From Roseburia sp. CAG:10041_57 (lineage in GTDB: Bacteria; Bacillota; Clostridia; Lachnospirales; Lachnospiraceae): a stretch of 64,000 nt of DNA. Shown piece by piece: positions 42,497-50,665 of this stretch; position 1 is the stretch's first letter; every line of letters starts with the position of its first letter. Made by a program: the position numbers and the translations under genes. Where the stretch lies: assembly GCA_001916965.1 (NCBI GenBank), contig MNTL01000002.1:172897-236896 (forward strand), read 5' to 3'. The notes under the pieces are model-generated. The model made no database searches. It had not been told where the DNA came from and saw only the letters and a program-made list of their open reading frames with translations.

Positions 42497-43558
42497 ATGA
42501 AGAAGATAGCAGTTGGTGTCCTGGCGGGTGGTAAGAGTACCCGCATGGGTGAAAATAAAGCATTATTACAGATAAATGGCAAAAGATTCCTGAATCAGAT
42601 CTGTGGGGAGCTGGGTGATTTCTCACAGGTCATTATTTCTGCTGCCCGTAAAGGAGATTATGAAGATCTTGGACTGGACGTTGTCTATGATGAACATCAG
42701 GATATCGGTCCCATAGAGGGAATCTATCAGGTCTTATCCCATGCACAGGAAGAGTATGTGTTTATCTGTGCTGCGGATATGCCTTTTATTACAAAAGAGC
42801 TGGTGGCATACATGACAGAGTTCATCAGCTCTGATTATGACTGCTACTGCATGATGGATGAGGATCACATTCATCCTCTGTGTGCCATCTATTCCGGAAA
42901 AATGCTGCCGGTCATCAAAGAGCTGATTGATAAGGGGCAGTATCGCCTGATGAATATACTGCATGCAGGCAGAACCAAATACATCAGGCTGGAGACCTCC
43001 TGCTTTGATAAGCGTGTTGTAAAGAATATCAACACAAAGGAAGAGTATGTCCGTCTGGTGCTTCCTGTTGTCTTTTGCGTCAGCGGAGTAAAAGACAGTG
43101 GTAAGACAGGGTTGATCGTTAAGCTGATCAATGAATTTATTACGCAGGACTACACAGTTGCCGTAATCAAGCATGATGGTCATGAATACGAGATGGATCA
43201 CGAAGGAACAGATACCTGGTGTTTTACAAGAGCTGGCGCAAAATGCAGTGCCATTTTTTCTGATACACAATATTCTCTGAATGGACAGGGCAGGACAGAT
43301 GCAGATACGATCAGACAGATGATTGGCTGCCAGCAGGGGATAGATGTGTATATCATAGAAGGTATGAAATATTCGCCATATCCCAAAGTGGAAGTAGTAA
43401 GGCAGGAGATATCCGACAAAAGTGTATGTGATGAGAATTCGTTGATCTGTATAGCAACTGATGTAGTATCCCAGAAAGATGTGAAGTGTCCGGTGTATGA
43501 CATGGATGATGTTTCCGGGATTTTTTTATGCATTAAAGGATACTTTGGATTAAACTGA
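42497..43558 (+). CDS. MobA-MobB fusion: molybdenum cofactor guanylyltransferase / GTP-binding adaptor
   Basis: 353 aa. Residues 1-180 are MobA: VLAGGKSTRMGENKALL, DEHQDIGPIEGI and CAADMPFI. Residues from about 190 are MobB: a P-loop CVSGVKDSGKTGL, then IKHDGHEYEMDHEGTDTW and YIIEGMKYSP. MobA attaches GMP to molybdopterin to give the bis-MGD form that formate dehydrogenase needs; MobB is an accessory GTPase. Separate genes are common elsewhere; the fusion keeps the two in fixed ratio. The ribosome binding site is weak and the gap to moeA is four bases, suggesting coupling. Confidence 0.92.
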   Translation: MKKIAVGVLAGGKSTRMGENKALLQINGKRFLNQICGELGDFSQVIISAARKGDYEDLGLDVVYDEHQDIGPIEGIYQVLSHAQEEYVFICAADMPFITKELVAYMTEFISSDYDCYCMMDEDHIHPLCAIYSGKMLPVIKELIDKGQYRLMNILHAGRTKYIRLETSCFDKRVVKNINTKEEYVRLVLPVVFCVSGVKDSGKTGLIVKLINEFITQDYTVAVIKHDGHEYEMDHEGTDTWCFTRAGAKCSAIFSDTQYSLNGQGRTDADTIRQMIGCQQGIDVYIIEGMKYSPYPKVEVVRQEISDKSVCDENSLICIATDVVSQKDVKCPVYDMDDVSGIFLCIKGYFGLN

Positions 43559-43576
43559 AAGGCAAGGTTATTTCAT

Positions 43577-44608
43577 ATGAAGCTGATTAGAACAGAAGAT
43601 GCAGTAGGACAGGTGCTTTGTCATGATATTACGCAGATCATACCGGGAGTGGTCAAGGATGCGGTATTCCGTAAGGGACATATCGTGACGAAAGAGGATA
43701 TCCCCGTGTTGTTATCTGTAGGAAAGGAACACCTCTACGTGTGGGAGAAGAAGGAGGGAATCCTGCATGAAGATGAGGGCGCTGCGATTCTTAGAGATAT
43801 CTGTATCAATGAAAATATGTCTGCCTCAGAGCCAAAGGAAGGTAAGATAGAGATAACAGCACAAATAGATGGTCTGTTAAAAGTGCGTACAGAACAGCTT
43901 GGCAGGGTCAATGCGCTGGGTGAGATGATGATCGCGACAATCCATGGTAATTTCCCGGTCAGAAAGGGAGATAAAATCGCAGCAACAAGAATCATTCCTC
44001 TGGTCATAGAAGAAGAGAAGATGAATCGTGCCAGAGAGGCAGCTGGAGAACAGCCATTACTGGAGATTCTGCCTTTTGCCAAAATGAAAGCAGGCATTGT
44101 GACAACCGGCAGTGAGGTGTTCAAGGGCAGAATCCGGGATGCATTTGGACCTGCCATACGTGCCAAGCTGGAGGAATATGCAGTAGAGGTCACAGGACAG
44201 AAGATTGTGGATGATAAGCAGGAGGATATCGTGGCTGCGATACAGTCCTATCTGGATATGGATGTGGATCTGGTGTTGTGCACAGGCGGTATGAGTGTTG
44301 ACCCGGATGACAGAACACCGGGAGCAATCAAGGCAGTAGGTGCGGATATCGTATCCTATGGTGCGCCGGTGCTTCCGGGGGCGATGTTTCTGATTTCGTA
44401 TTACAATAATGTAAACAACAAGACAATACCTGTATTGGGACTTCCGGGGTGTGTCATGTATGCGAAGCGCACCGTGTTCGATCTGGTTCTGCCAAGAATT
44501 CTGGCAGGCGAGAGACTGACACCACAGGATATCAGCACTTATGGAGAAGGAGGCTTGTGTCTGAACTGCGAAGTCTGTCATTTCCCCAATTGTGGTTTTG
44601 GGAAATAA
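43577..44608 (+). CDS. MoeA-like molybdopterin-binding protein with Cys-rich C-terminus
   Basis: 343 aa. The C-terminal half has the MoCF-binding fold: GIVTTGSEVFKGRIRDAFG, CTGGMSVDPDDRTPGAI and GAMFLISYY, then LGLPGCVM. The N-terminal half is unlike full MoeA and may recognise substrate. The last residues hold four cysteines (LCLNCEVCHFPNCGFGK, C-x2-C-x2-C-x4-C), a likely metal or sulfur site. Similar proteins occur next to molybdoenzyme genes in Clostridia; the exact role is not known to me. It overlaps the open frame before moaC but the true moaC start is 20 bases downstream. Confidence 0.85.
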   Translation: MKLIRTEDAVGQVLCHDITQIIPGVVKDAVFRKGHIVTKEDIPVLLSVGKEHLYVWEKKEGILHEDEGAAILRDICINENMSASEPKEGKIEITAQIDGLLKVRTEQLGRVNALGEMMIATIHGNFPVRKGDKIAATRIIPLVIEEEKMNRAREAAGEQPLLEILPFAKMKAGIVTTGSEVFKGRIRDAFGPAIRAKLEEYAVEVTGQKIVDDKQEDIVAAIQSYLDMDVDLVLCTGGMSVDPDDRTPGAIKAVGADIVSYGAPVLPGAMFLISYYNNVNNKTIPVLGLPGCVMYAKRTVFDLVLPRILAGERLTPQDISTYGEGGLCLNCEVCHFPNCGFGK

Positions 44609-44627
44609 TGTGAAAGGAAAGATTGTT

Positions 44628-45107
44628 ATGGCAGGGTTTACGCATTTTGATCAGAATGGGAATGCAATTATGGTAGATGTGACAGCGAAGGCAGACACGG
44701 AGCGTATTGCAGTTGCTACGGGATATATTCAGGTGAATGAAGAAGTATTTAACGCAATACAGAATCAGACAGCGAAGAAGGGGGATGTGCTGGGAACAGC
44801 AAGGATTGCAGGCATTATGGCGGCAAAGAAGACCTCAGATCTGATTCCCATGTGCCACCCACTTATGCTGACCAAGGTCACGGTAGATTTTGAAATGAAA
44901 GAAGAGGATCATACCATTCACTGTTATTGTACCACGAAGCTGTGTGGTAAGACTGGCGTTGAAATGGAAGCACTTACAGGTGTGAATGTGGCACTTCTGA
45001 CCATCTATGATATGTGCAAGGCAATGGATAGAAGCATGGAAATGTCAGGCATTCACTTAGTAGAGAAGATGGGTGGAAAAAGCGGGCATTTCATCAATCG
45101 CAAATAA
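44628..45107 (+). CDS. moaC: Cyclic pyranopterin monophosphate synthase MoaC
   Basis: 159 aa from ATG 44628 (AAAGGAAAG upstream). FTHFDQNGNAIMVDVTAK, the MCHPLML catalytic segment, KTGVEMEALTGV and YDMCKAMD identify MoaC. It acts with MoaA in the first step from GTP to cPMP. The upstream open frame overlaps the preceding gene and is not used. Confidence 0.95.
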   Translation: MAGFTHFDQNGNAIMVDVTAKADTERIAVATGYIQVNEEVFNAIQNQTAKKGDVLGTARIAGIMAAKKTSDLIPMCHPLMLTKVTVDFEMKEEDHTIHCYCTTKLCGKTGVEMEALTGVNVALLTIYDMCKAMDRSMEMSGIHLVEKMGGKSGHFINRK

Positions 45108-45119
45108 GAGGAGCAATGG

Positions 45120-45968
45120 ATGAAAAAGAAAATAGCAGCAATGATTATGACAGTCGCTTTAGCGGCAGCATCTTTAGCAGGTTGTGGTACACAAAAGGCA
45201 GATACAGCACAGGAGACAACCGTTACACTGTTTGCAGCCAAGAGTCTGAATACAGTTATGGAAGAGCTGATTGTTGCATATCAGGAGAAACATCCCAATG
45301 TAAAAATTGTAGGAAGCTATGACAGCTCAGGTACACTGATGACACAGATTGAAGAGGGTGCAGCCTGTGATATTTTCTTCTCTGCGGCACAGAAGCAGAT
45401 GAGTCAGCTTGAACAGGATGGACTGCTGGTGGATGAAACCAGACATAACGTCGTAAATAATCAGGTATGCGTGGTTACCTATAAGGGAAGTAATACAAAA
45501 GTGACAGGACTGTCAGATTTATCGGCAGCGTCCAGTCTGGCACTGGCTGATGGCTCTGTCCCGGTAGGTAAATATACAAGACAGGCTCTGGTCAACGCAG
45601 GAATCCTGAATGAGGCGGAGGATGTGTCCAAGATCACAACACAGGAAGTCTCCGAAGCACTGGGTGGAATAGAGATCAATGAGTGTGCCAATGTTGGTGC
45701 GGTAACCTCTGCTGTAGTAGAAGCAGCCAATGAAGCAGGAACCGTATATTATTCAGATACTTATGGATTTGAAGACAAGCTGGAGATTCTGGAGAAAGTG
45801 CCTTATGACCTTACAGGCAATGTCATCTATCCGATTGCACAGGTGGTAAATAAGGAAGCAGATGAATTACAGCAGCAGGCAGCGAAAGAATTTGTGGAAT
45901 ATCTGGTGTCAGAGGATGCCAAGACTGTTTTTGACAAGTACTACTTCGATACAAATGTTGAGGATTAA
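45120..45968 (+). CDS. modA: Molybdate ABC transporter substrate-binding lipoprotein
   Basis: 282 aa. A lipoprotein signal ends in LAGC. The mature part has VTLFAAKSLNTVMEEL, GSYDSSGTL, the FFSAAQKQM segment and PVGKYTRQAL, matching ModA. It captures oxyanions outside the cell; tungstate is an alternative that sequence does not exclude. It starts modABC with AGAGGAG before the ATG and is followed six bases later by modB. Confidence 0.92.
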   Translation: MKKKIAAMIMTVALAAASLAGCGTQKADTAQETTVTLFAAKSLNTVMEELIVAYQEKHPNVKIVGSYDSSGTLMTQIEEGAACDIFFSAAQKQMSQLEQDGLLVDETRHNVVNNQVCVVTYKGSNTKVTGLSDLSAASSLALADGSVPVGKYTRQALVNAGILNEAEDVSKITTQEVSEALGGIEINECANVGAVTSAVVEAANEAGTVYYSDTYGFEDKLEILEKVPYDLTGNVIYPIAQVVNKEADELQQQAAKEFVEYLVSEDAKTVFDKYYFDTNVED

Positions 45969-45974
45969 TCTGAA

Positions 45975-46667
45975 ATGAAAGAAATAGGACAATACATAGC
46001 GGGGCTGGATTTTAGCCCCCTTCTCATATCATTAAAGACTGGTGTGGTGGCAACGGTATTTTCCTTCTTCCTAGGGATATTCACGGCGCAGAAGGTAGTC
46101 CGGGCCAACACCAGGGTAAAAGCCATTGCAGATGGCATTCTGACACTTCCTATGGTACTTCCGCCTACTGTGGCAGGTTTTTTCCTGTTGCTGATATTCA
46201 GTCTGAGACGACCTTTTGGTGCATACTTATATGATACTTTTCAGATCAAAGTCGTACAGACCTGGCTGGGATGTGTCCTTGCGGCTACAGTAATTGCTTT
46301 TCCGCTGATGTACCGTAATGCCAGGGCGGCATTTGAACAGGTGGATCAGAATCTGATCTATGCGGCACGTACACTGGGTATGTCAGAAACGGCAATCTTC
46401 TGGAAAGTACTGATGCCGGCAGCACGACCTGGGATTGTATCCGGTACGATTCTGACATTTGCGAGGGCGCTTGGAGAGTATGGAGCAACCTCCATGCTTG
46501 CAGGCAATATCCCAGGCAGGACGAGCACGATTTCACAGAAGATCGCAATGGTCATTCAGGACAGTGATTATGCCACTGCCGGGTTCTGGGCTGCAGTGAT
46601 CATGATGATAGCCTTTGTGGTCATATATGCAATGAACGTCGTTACAGCGAAATGGACACAACAGTAA
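45975..46667 (+). CDS. modB: Molybdate ABC transporter permease
   Basis: 230 aa with five or six hydrophobic segments. The cytoplasmic EAA-type loop is ARTLGMSETAIFWKVLMPAARPGI, and LPMVLPPTVAGFFLL is typical of ModB. It forms the channel with ModA and the ModC ATPase. Confidence 0.94.
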   Translation: MKEIGQYIAGLDFSPLLISLKTGVVATVFSFFLGIFTAQKVVRANTRVKAIADGILTLPMVLPPTVAGFFLLLIFSLRRPFGAYLYDTFQIKVVQTWLGCVLAATVIAFPLMYRNARAAFEQVDQNLIYAARTLGMSETAIFWKVLMPAARPGIVSGTILTFARALGEYGATSMLAGNIPGRTSTISQKIAMVIQDSDYATAGFWAAVIMMIAFVVIYAMNVVTAKWTQQ

Positions 46668-46694
46668 AGGAATAGAGAGATAGAGATAAAAACA

Positions 46695-47786
46695 ATGGCA
46701 TTACAGGTGAAAATCACAAAAAAGCTGGCAAACTTTACGTTGGATGTGGATTTCTCAGTAGAGCAGGAGATTTTTGCCCTGCTGGGGGCTTCAGGGTGTG
46801 GTAAGAGTATGACACTTAAATGCATTGCGGGAATTGAACAGCCGGATGAAGGTGTAATCGTGCTGAATGGACGGACCTTATTTGATTCGGCTAGGAAGAT
46901 TAATCTGCCGCCCCAGAAGAGACAGATAGGGTATATGTTTCAGGATTATGCGCTTTTCCCCAATATGACAGTATTGCAGAATGTCATGGCAGGCATGGGA
47001 AGAAGACCATCCAGAGAACAGGCGCAGGAGTATTTAAGACAGTTCCATATTGAAGAGCTGGAACAGCAGTATCCCACCAGATTATCAGGTGGACAGAAGC
47101 AGAGAGCTGCCATGGCACGTATGCTGGCTGCCAGACCGGAAGTGATTCTTCTGGATGAACCGTTCTCGGCTTTGGACAGTCACTTGAAATGGACCATGGA
47201 GCAGCAGATGAGACAGCTTCTGCAGGAGGTGCATAAGCCTACCCTTCTGGTATCCCATAACAGGGATGAGGTGTACCGGCTCTGCAATGTGGTAAGCTGT
47301 GTCAACCGTGGCAAGCTGGAAGTCATCGAGCCGGTTAAGGAGTTCTTCAGAAATCCAAAGACGAAGACAGCAGCCGCTTTATCAGGCTGTAAGAATATAG
47401 CAGATGTAGAGCTGGCTTATGAAGAAGGACAGGCTGTGTTGCAGGCTGCGCAATGGGATTATAAATTTGCTTTCACATCATTTCCGACACAGATGTCAGA
47501 AAATAAGATGAGCTGGGATGAAGTGGGGGCAATAGGAATCAGGGCACACTATCTGGAACCCATTTATCAGGGACAACAGGTGCAAATGGCAGAGAATGAC
47601 AATATGCTGGAGCTTGCAGAATACCAGGTAATAGAGGATTCCTTTGAATGGATTGTTCTGTTCCGGGTAAGTGATAAGGGTGACTGGCTTCAGTGGAAGA
47701 CCCCAAAGCTTCAGGAACAGGAGCTGGAGATTCCATGCCGGTTCAGAATCCGGCAGGAGAATCTGTTATTTCTGAGGAAAGAATAA
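46695..47786 (+). CDS. modC: Molybdate ABC transporter ATP-binding protein
   Basis: 363 aa. Walker A LGASGCGKS, signature LSGGQKQRAAMAR, Walker B VILLDEPFSALD and the switch His in VSHNRDE. The C-terminal ~130 residues fit a TOBE-like oxyanion-sensing region but are divergent. In characterised homologues this region inhibits transport when molybdate is plentiful. The gene completes modABC within the cofactor operon. Confidence 0.92.
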   Translation: MALQVKITKKLANFTLDVDFSVEQEIFALLGASGCGKSMTLKCIAGIEQPDEGVIVLNGRTLFDSARKINLPPQKRQIGYMFQDYALFPNMTVLQNVMAGMGRRPSREQAQEYLRQFHIEELEQQYPTRLSGGQKQRAAMARMLAARPEVILLDEPFSALDSHLKWTMEQQMRQLLQEVHKPTLLVSHNRDEVYRLCNVVSCVNRGKLEVIEPVKEFFRNPKTKTAAALSGCKNIADVELAYEEGQAVLQAAQWDYKFAFTSFPTQMSENKMSWDEVGAIGIRAHYLEPIYQGQQVQMAENDNMLELAEYQVIEDSFEWIVLFRVSDKGDWLQWKTPKLQEQELEIPCRFRIRQENLLFLRKE

Positions 47787-47810
47787 GCAGTAGAAGGATG
47801 GGACAGATAC

Positions 47811-48791
47811 ATGCAGGATAGTTTTGGAAGAAAAATAGAATACTTAAGAGTGTCTGTAACAGATAAGTGTAATCTCAGATGCCGCTACTGTATGCCACAG
47901 GAAGGCATAACAAGACTGGCGCATGATGATATCCTGCGTCTGGAAGAGTGGGCAAGAATCATCCGAATCATGCAGGAGCTTGGCATCACCAAGGTACGCT
48001 TTACCGGGGGTGAGCCTCTTGTCAGAAAGAATCTGATTCAGTTAATCAAGGATGTTCATGCACTGGATGGAATCAGTCAGATTGCCATGACTACAAATGG
48101 AATTTTGTTAGGAGAACAGGCAGCTGATTTAAGAGAAGCAGGGCTGACCCATGTTAATATCAGTCTGGATACATTAAATCCTCGGACTTTTGAAGAAATC
48201 ACCAGAGTAGATGCGCTGAATCAAGTACTTTCTTCCATTGAGAAAGCATTGCAGGCAGGATTACAGGTTAAGATTAACTGTGTGCCTTGTCAGGAATGGA
48301 ACGGAGAAGATCTGACAGATATTGCAGCGTTGGCGAGACAGTATCCGCTGGATGTCCGTTTCATAGAACTGATGCCGGTAGGCTGTGGCAGCCAATATCA
48401 TGGCATTTCTTCTGACAGGGTATTGGAGAAGCTGGAACAGCAGTATGGAAGGGCAGTTCCAGTTCAGGCAGACAATGAGAAGGGAGGTCCTGCAAAGTAT
48501 TATGATTTTACAGGATTTCAGGGCAAGGTTGGAGTAATCAGTGCCATGTCCCATCAGTTCTGTGGAAGCTGTAACCGAATCAGGATGACAGCAGAGGGCA
48601 GACTGAAGCTGTGCCTGCACTATCAGGATGGGATAGAGTTAAGACCATTATTAAGAGAAGGCAGGACAGATGATGAGATCAGAGAGGCGATTGTGGAGGC
48701 TGTCAGACAAAAGCCCAGAGCACATGATTTCGCACACACGGCAGAGCATACAGATGCAGATCAGAGAAGAATGGTTCAAATTGGGGGGTAG
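47811..48791 (+). CDS. moaA: GTP 3',8-cyclase MoaA (radical SAM)
   Basis: 326 aa. The radical-SAM cluster motif is CNLRCRYCMP; the second cluster is formed by CGSCNR plus a Cys in LKLCLHY; the GG end is present (VQIGG). It converts GTP to the MoaC substrate. A strong hairpin begins at its stop codon, followed by a second hairpin before the next gene. Confidence 0.95.
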   Translation: MQDSFGRKIEYLRVSVTDKCNLRCRYCMPQEGITRLAHDDILRLEEWARIIRIMQELGITKVRFTGGEPLVRKNLIQLIKDVHALDGISQIAMTTNGILLGEQAADLREAGLTHVNISLDTLNPRTFEEITRVDALNQVLSSIEKALQAGLQVKINCVPCQEWNGEDLTDIAALARQYPLDVRFIELMPVGCGSQYHGISSDRVLEKLEQQYGRAVPVQADNEKGGPAKYYDFTGFQGKVGVISAMSHQFCGSCNRIRMTAEGRLKLCLHYQDGIELRPLLREGRTDDEIREAIVEAVRQKPRAHDFAHTAEHTDADQRRMVQIGG

Positions 48792-48856
48792 TGTGAAAAA
48801 ACCATATATGGTAGTTTTTTCACACGGCAAATTTGTGCTTGCAGCACAAAGTTTGC
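48791..48856 (+). other. Two tandem hairpins between moaA and the MOSC-Mog gene
   Basis: Hairpin 1: GTGTGAAAAAAC (48791-48802) with the arm GTTTTTTCACAC at 48814-48825, starting inside the moaA stop codon. Hairpin 2: GCAAATTTGTGC (48827-48838) with GCACAAAGTTTGC (48844-48856), one bulge. The ribosome binding site at about 48868 lies 12 bases beyond. They could protect RNA ends, attenuate, or control translation; the role is unknown. Confidence 0.7.
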
Positions 48857-48879
48857 TGGTTATAGAAAGGAGTATAAGA

Positions 48880-49800
48880 ATGGGTAATATTGTAGCAGTA
48901 TGTATCAGTGAGAAGAAGGGGACAGCGAAGCAGAATGTAGGTACTTGCAGGTTCATAGAGAACTGGGGGCTGGAGAAGGATGCACATGCAGGCAGCTGGC
49001 ACAGACAGGTCAGTCTGTTATCTTATGATGAAGTAGAGAAGTTCAGACAGAGAGGTGCCAATGTGGCAGACGGCGCATTTGGAGAGAATCTGCTGGTAAA
49101 GGGCTTTGATTTCAAAACGTATCCTGTAGGAACGATTTTCAAGTGCAATGATGTAGTGCTGGAGATTACGCAGATTGGTAAGAAATGCCATTCAGAATGT
49201 GAAATTTTTCACCAGGTAGGAGACTGCATCATGCCAAGGGAAGGTGTATTTGCCAGAGTGCTTCATGGTGGTGAGATTCATGTAGATGATGAATTGGTGG
49301 TATATCCTTTCCGGGCAGGAATCATAACAGCCAGTGATAAGGGAAGCCGTGGAGAGAGAGAAGATCTGAGTGGACCTGCCATTGCGGAGCTGATCGGGCA
49401 GCAGGGTTATTATGTATGCAGCAGTAAGATACTGCCGGATGAGGAAGAAGACCTGTATCAGGAAATGGTACGTCTGGCAGACGAAGAGAAGGTGGATGTG
49501 ATCTTTACAACGGGGGGAACAGGACTTTCGCCAAGAGATAATACCCCGGAGGCAACACTCAGGGCTGCAACTAAGAATGTACCGGGAATTGCAGAGGCAA
49601 TCCGTGCATACAGCATGCAGATCACACCAAGAGCTATGCTGAGCAGGGCAGTGAGCGTGATGCGTGGTCAGACTCTGATCATCAATTTACCCGGAAGTCC
49701 CAAGGCAGTGAAGGAAAGTCTGGAATTTCTTCTTCCATCCCTAGCCCATGGAATCCAGATCATGAAGGGCGAAGCAGGAGAGTGCGCCAGAAAGGGATAG
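48880..49800 (+). CDS. MOSC domain-MogA fusion
   Basis: 306 aa from ATG 48880, preceded by AAAGGAG; an open frame reaches further up but crosses the hairpins and moaA. Residues 1-143 form a MOSC domain (KDAHAGSWHRQVSLLS, GAFGENLL, Cys in GKKCHSECE), a sulfur-carrier fold. Residues from about 148 are MogA/MoaB (GIITASDKGSRGEREDLSG, FTTGGTGLSPRDNTPEAT, LPGSPKAVKESLEF), the molybdopterin adenylyltransferase. Both activities belong to late cofactor handling. Confidence 0.93.
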   Translation: MGNIVAVCISEKKGTAKQNVGTCRFIENWGLEKDAHAGSWHRQVSLLSYDEVEKFRQRGANVADGAFGENLLVKGFDFKTYPVGTIFKCNDVVLEITQIGKKCHSECEIFHQVGDCIMPREGVFARVLHGGEIHVDDELVVYPFRAGIITASDKGSRGEREDLSGPAIAELIGQQGYYVCSSKILPDEEEDLYQEMVRLADEEKVDVIFTTGGTGLSPRDNTPEATLRAATKNVPGIAEAIRAYSMQITPRAMLSRAVSVMRGQTLIINLPGSPKAVKESLEFLLPSLAHGIQIMKGEAGECARKG

Positions 49801-49803
49801 AGG

Positions 49804-50577
49804 ATGAATAAGGAAACCACCAAGAAGATACAGACAGTCATGGTACGAAATGACGGAACCATAACAACACAGTCAGAGGAAATCGTATGTGAGCATTTTC
49901 TGGATGTGTATGTGAATGAACAGCTTGTGGCACGACTGGTATGCACGCCTGAATATCTGAAGGAGCTGGTAATTGGAAGACTTCTGACAGAGCGTATCAT
50001 TGAGCATATCGAAGATATAGACCAGATATATATTTGTGAAGAGAAGCGAAAGGCGAAGGTCTTTTTGAAAGAACAGATACAGGTGAATCTGGAGCCTACA
50101 CTGAAAGCAGAGCCGACCTGCTGCACCGGGAATCAGATTTACCTGCGCAATACGGCAATAGCTGAAAGTGGTACTTTGCCCAAAACGCAGTGGAAAAAGG
50201 AATGGATCTTTGCCCTGGCGGGTGACTTTGCCAGGGGAACCCTGCTGCATAAGAAGACGAAGGGAACCCACAGCTGTTATCTAAGTGTTGCAGGAGAGAC
50301 AGTATTTGCGGTAGAAGATATTGGAAGACACAATGCATTGGACAAGGTGATAGGATATGCGGCATTGCATCATATCGCTTTTGAAAAATGCATTGTTTTT
50401 ACATCGGGACGTGTGCCGACAGATATGGTCATGAAAGTAATTGCTGTGGGGATTCCCGTTCTTGTCTCCAAAGCAGTACCCACTGACGCAGCAATAGAGC
50501 TGGCGCAGCTTCGTGGGCTGACGCTGATATGCAGGGCGTGGGAAGACAGCTTTGAAATCTATACAGGAGATTGTTAA
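49804..50577 (+). CDS. fdhD: Formate dehydrogenase sulfurtransferase FdhD
   Basis: 257 aa. Catalytic cysteines are in PTCCTGN, and FAVEDIGRHNALDKV with FTSGRVPTDMVMK and SKAVPT are family signatures. FdhD passes sulfur from a cysteine desulfurase to the molybdenum cofactor of formate dehydrogenase, which is needed for activity. It is the last gene of the cofactor run, three bases after the MOSC-Mog gene, and lies just ahead of the enzyme genes. Confidence 0.94.
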   Translation: MNKETTKKIQTVMVRNDGTITTQSEEIVCEHFLDVYVNEQLVARLVCTPEYLKELVIGRLLTERIIEHIEDIDQIYICEEKRKAKVFLKEQIQVNLEPTLKAEPTCCTGNQIYLRNTAIAESGTLPKTQWKKEWIFALAGDFARGTLLHKKTKGTHSCYLSVAGETVFAVEDIGRHNALDKVIGYAALHHIAFEKCIVFTSGRVPTDMVMKVIAVGIPVLVSKAVPTDAAIELAQLRGLTLICRAWEDSFEIYTGDC

Positions 50578-50590
50578 TTAATTATTTTAA

Positions 50591-50619
50591 TTGTTTTTAT
50601 CCATGTCTTATAGTATGAT
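50591..50619 (+). promoter_or_regulatory. Promoter of the formate dehydrogenase genes
   Basis: TTGTTT (50591-50596), 17 bases, TATGAT (50614-50619). No terminator was seen after fdhD, so both internal start and read-through are possible. Confidence 0.65.
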
Positions 50620-50630
50620 GGAGTAAAGCG

Positions 50631-50644
50631 TGAAAGCACTTACA
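50631..50644 (+). promoter_or_regulatory. cre-like operator, formate dehydrogenase genes
   Basis: TGAAAGCACTTACA matches the cre consensus except at one central position (CA instead of CG). It lies about 12 bases past the -10 box and shares AAGC..TTACATAT with the operator at 41198. Confidence 0.55.
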
Positions 50645-50665
50645 TATAAGATATAGGAGGATCTC

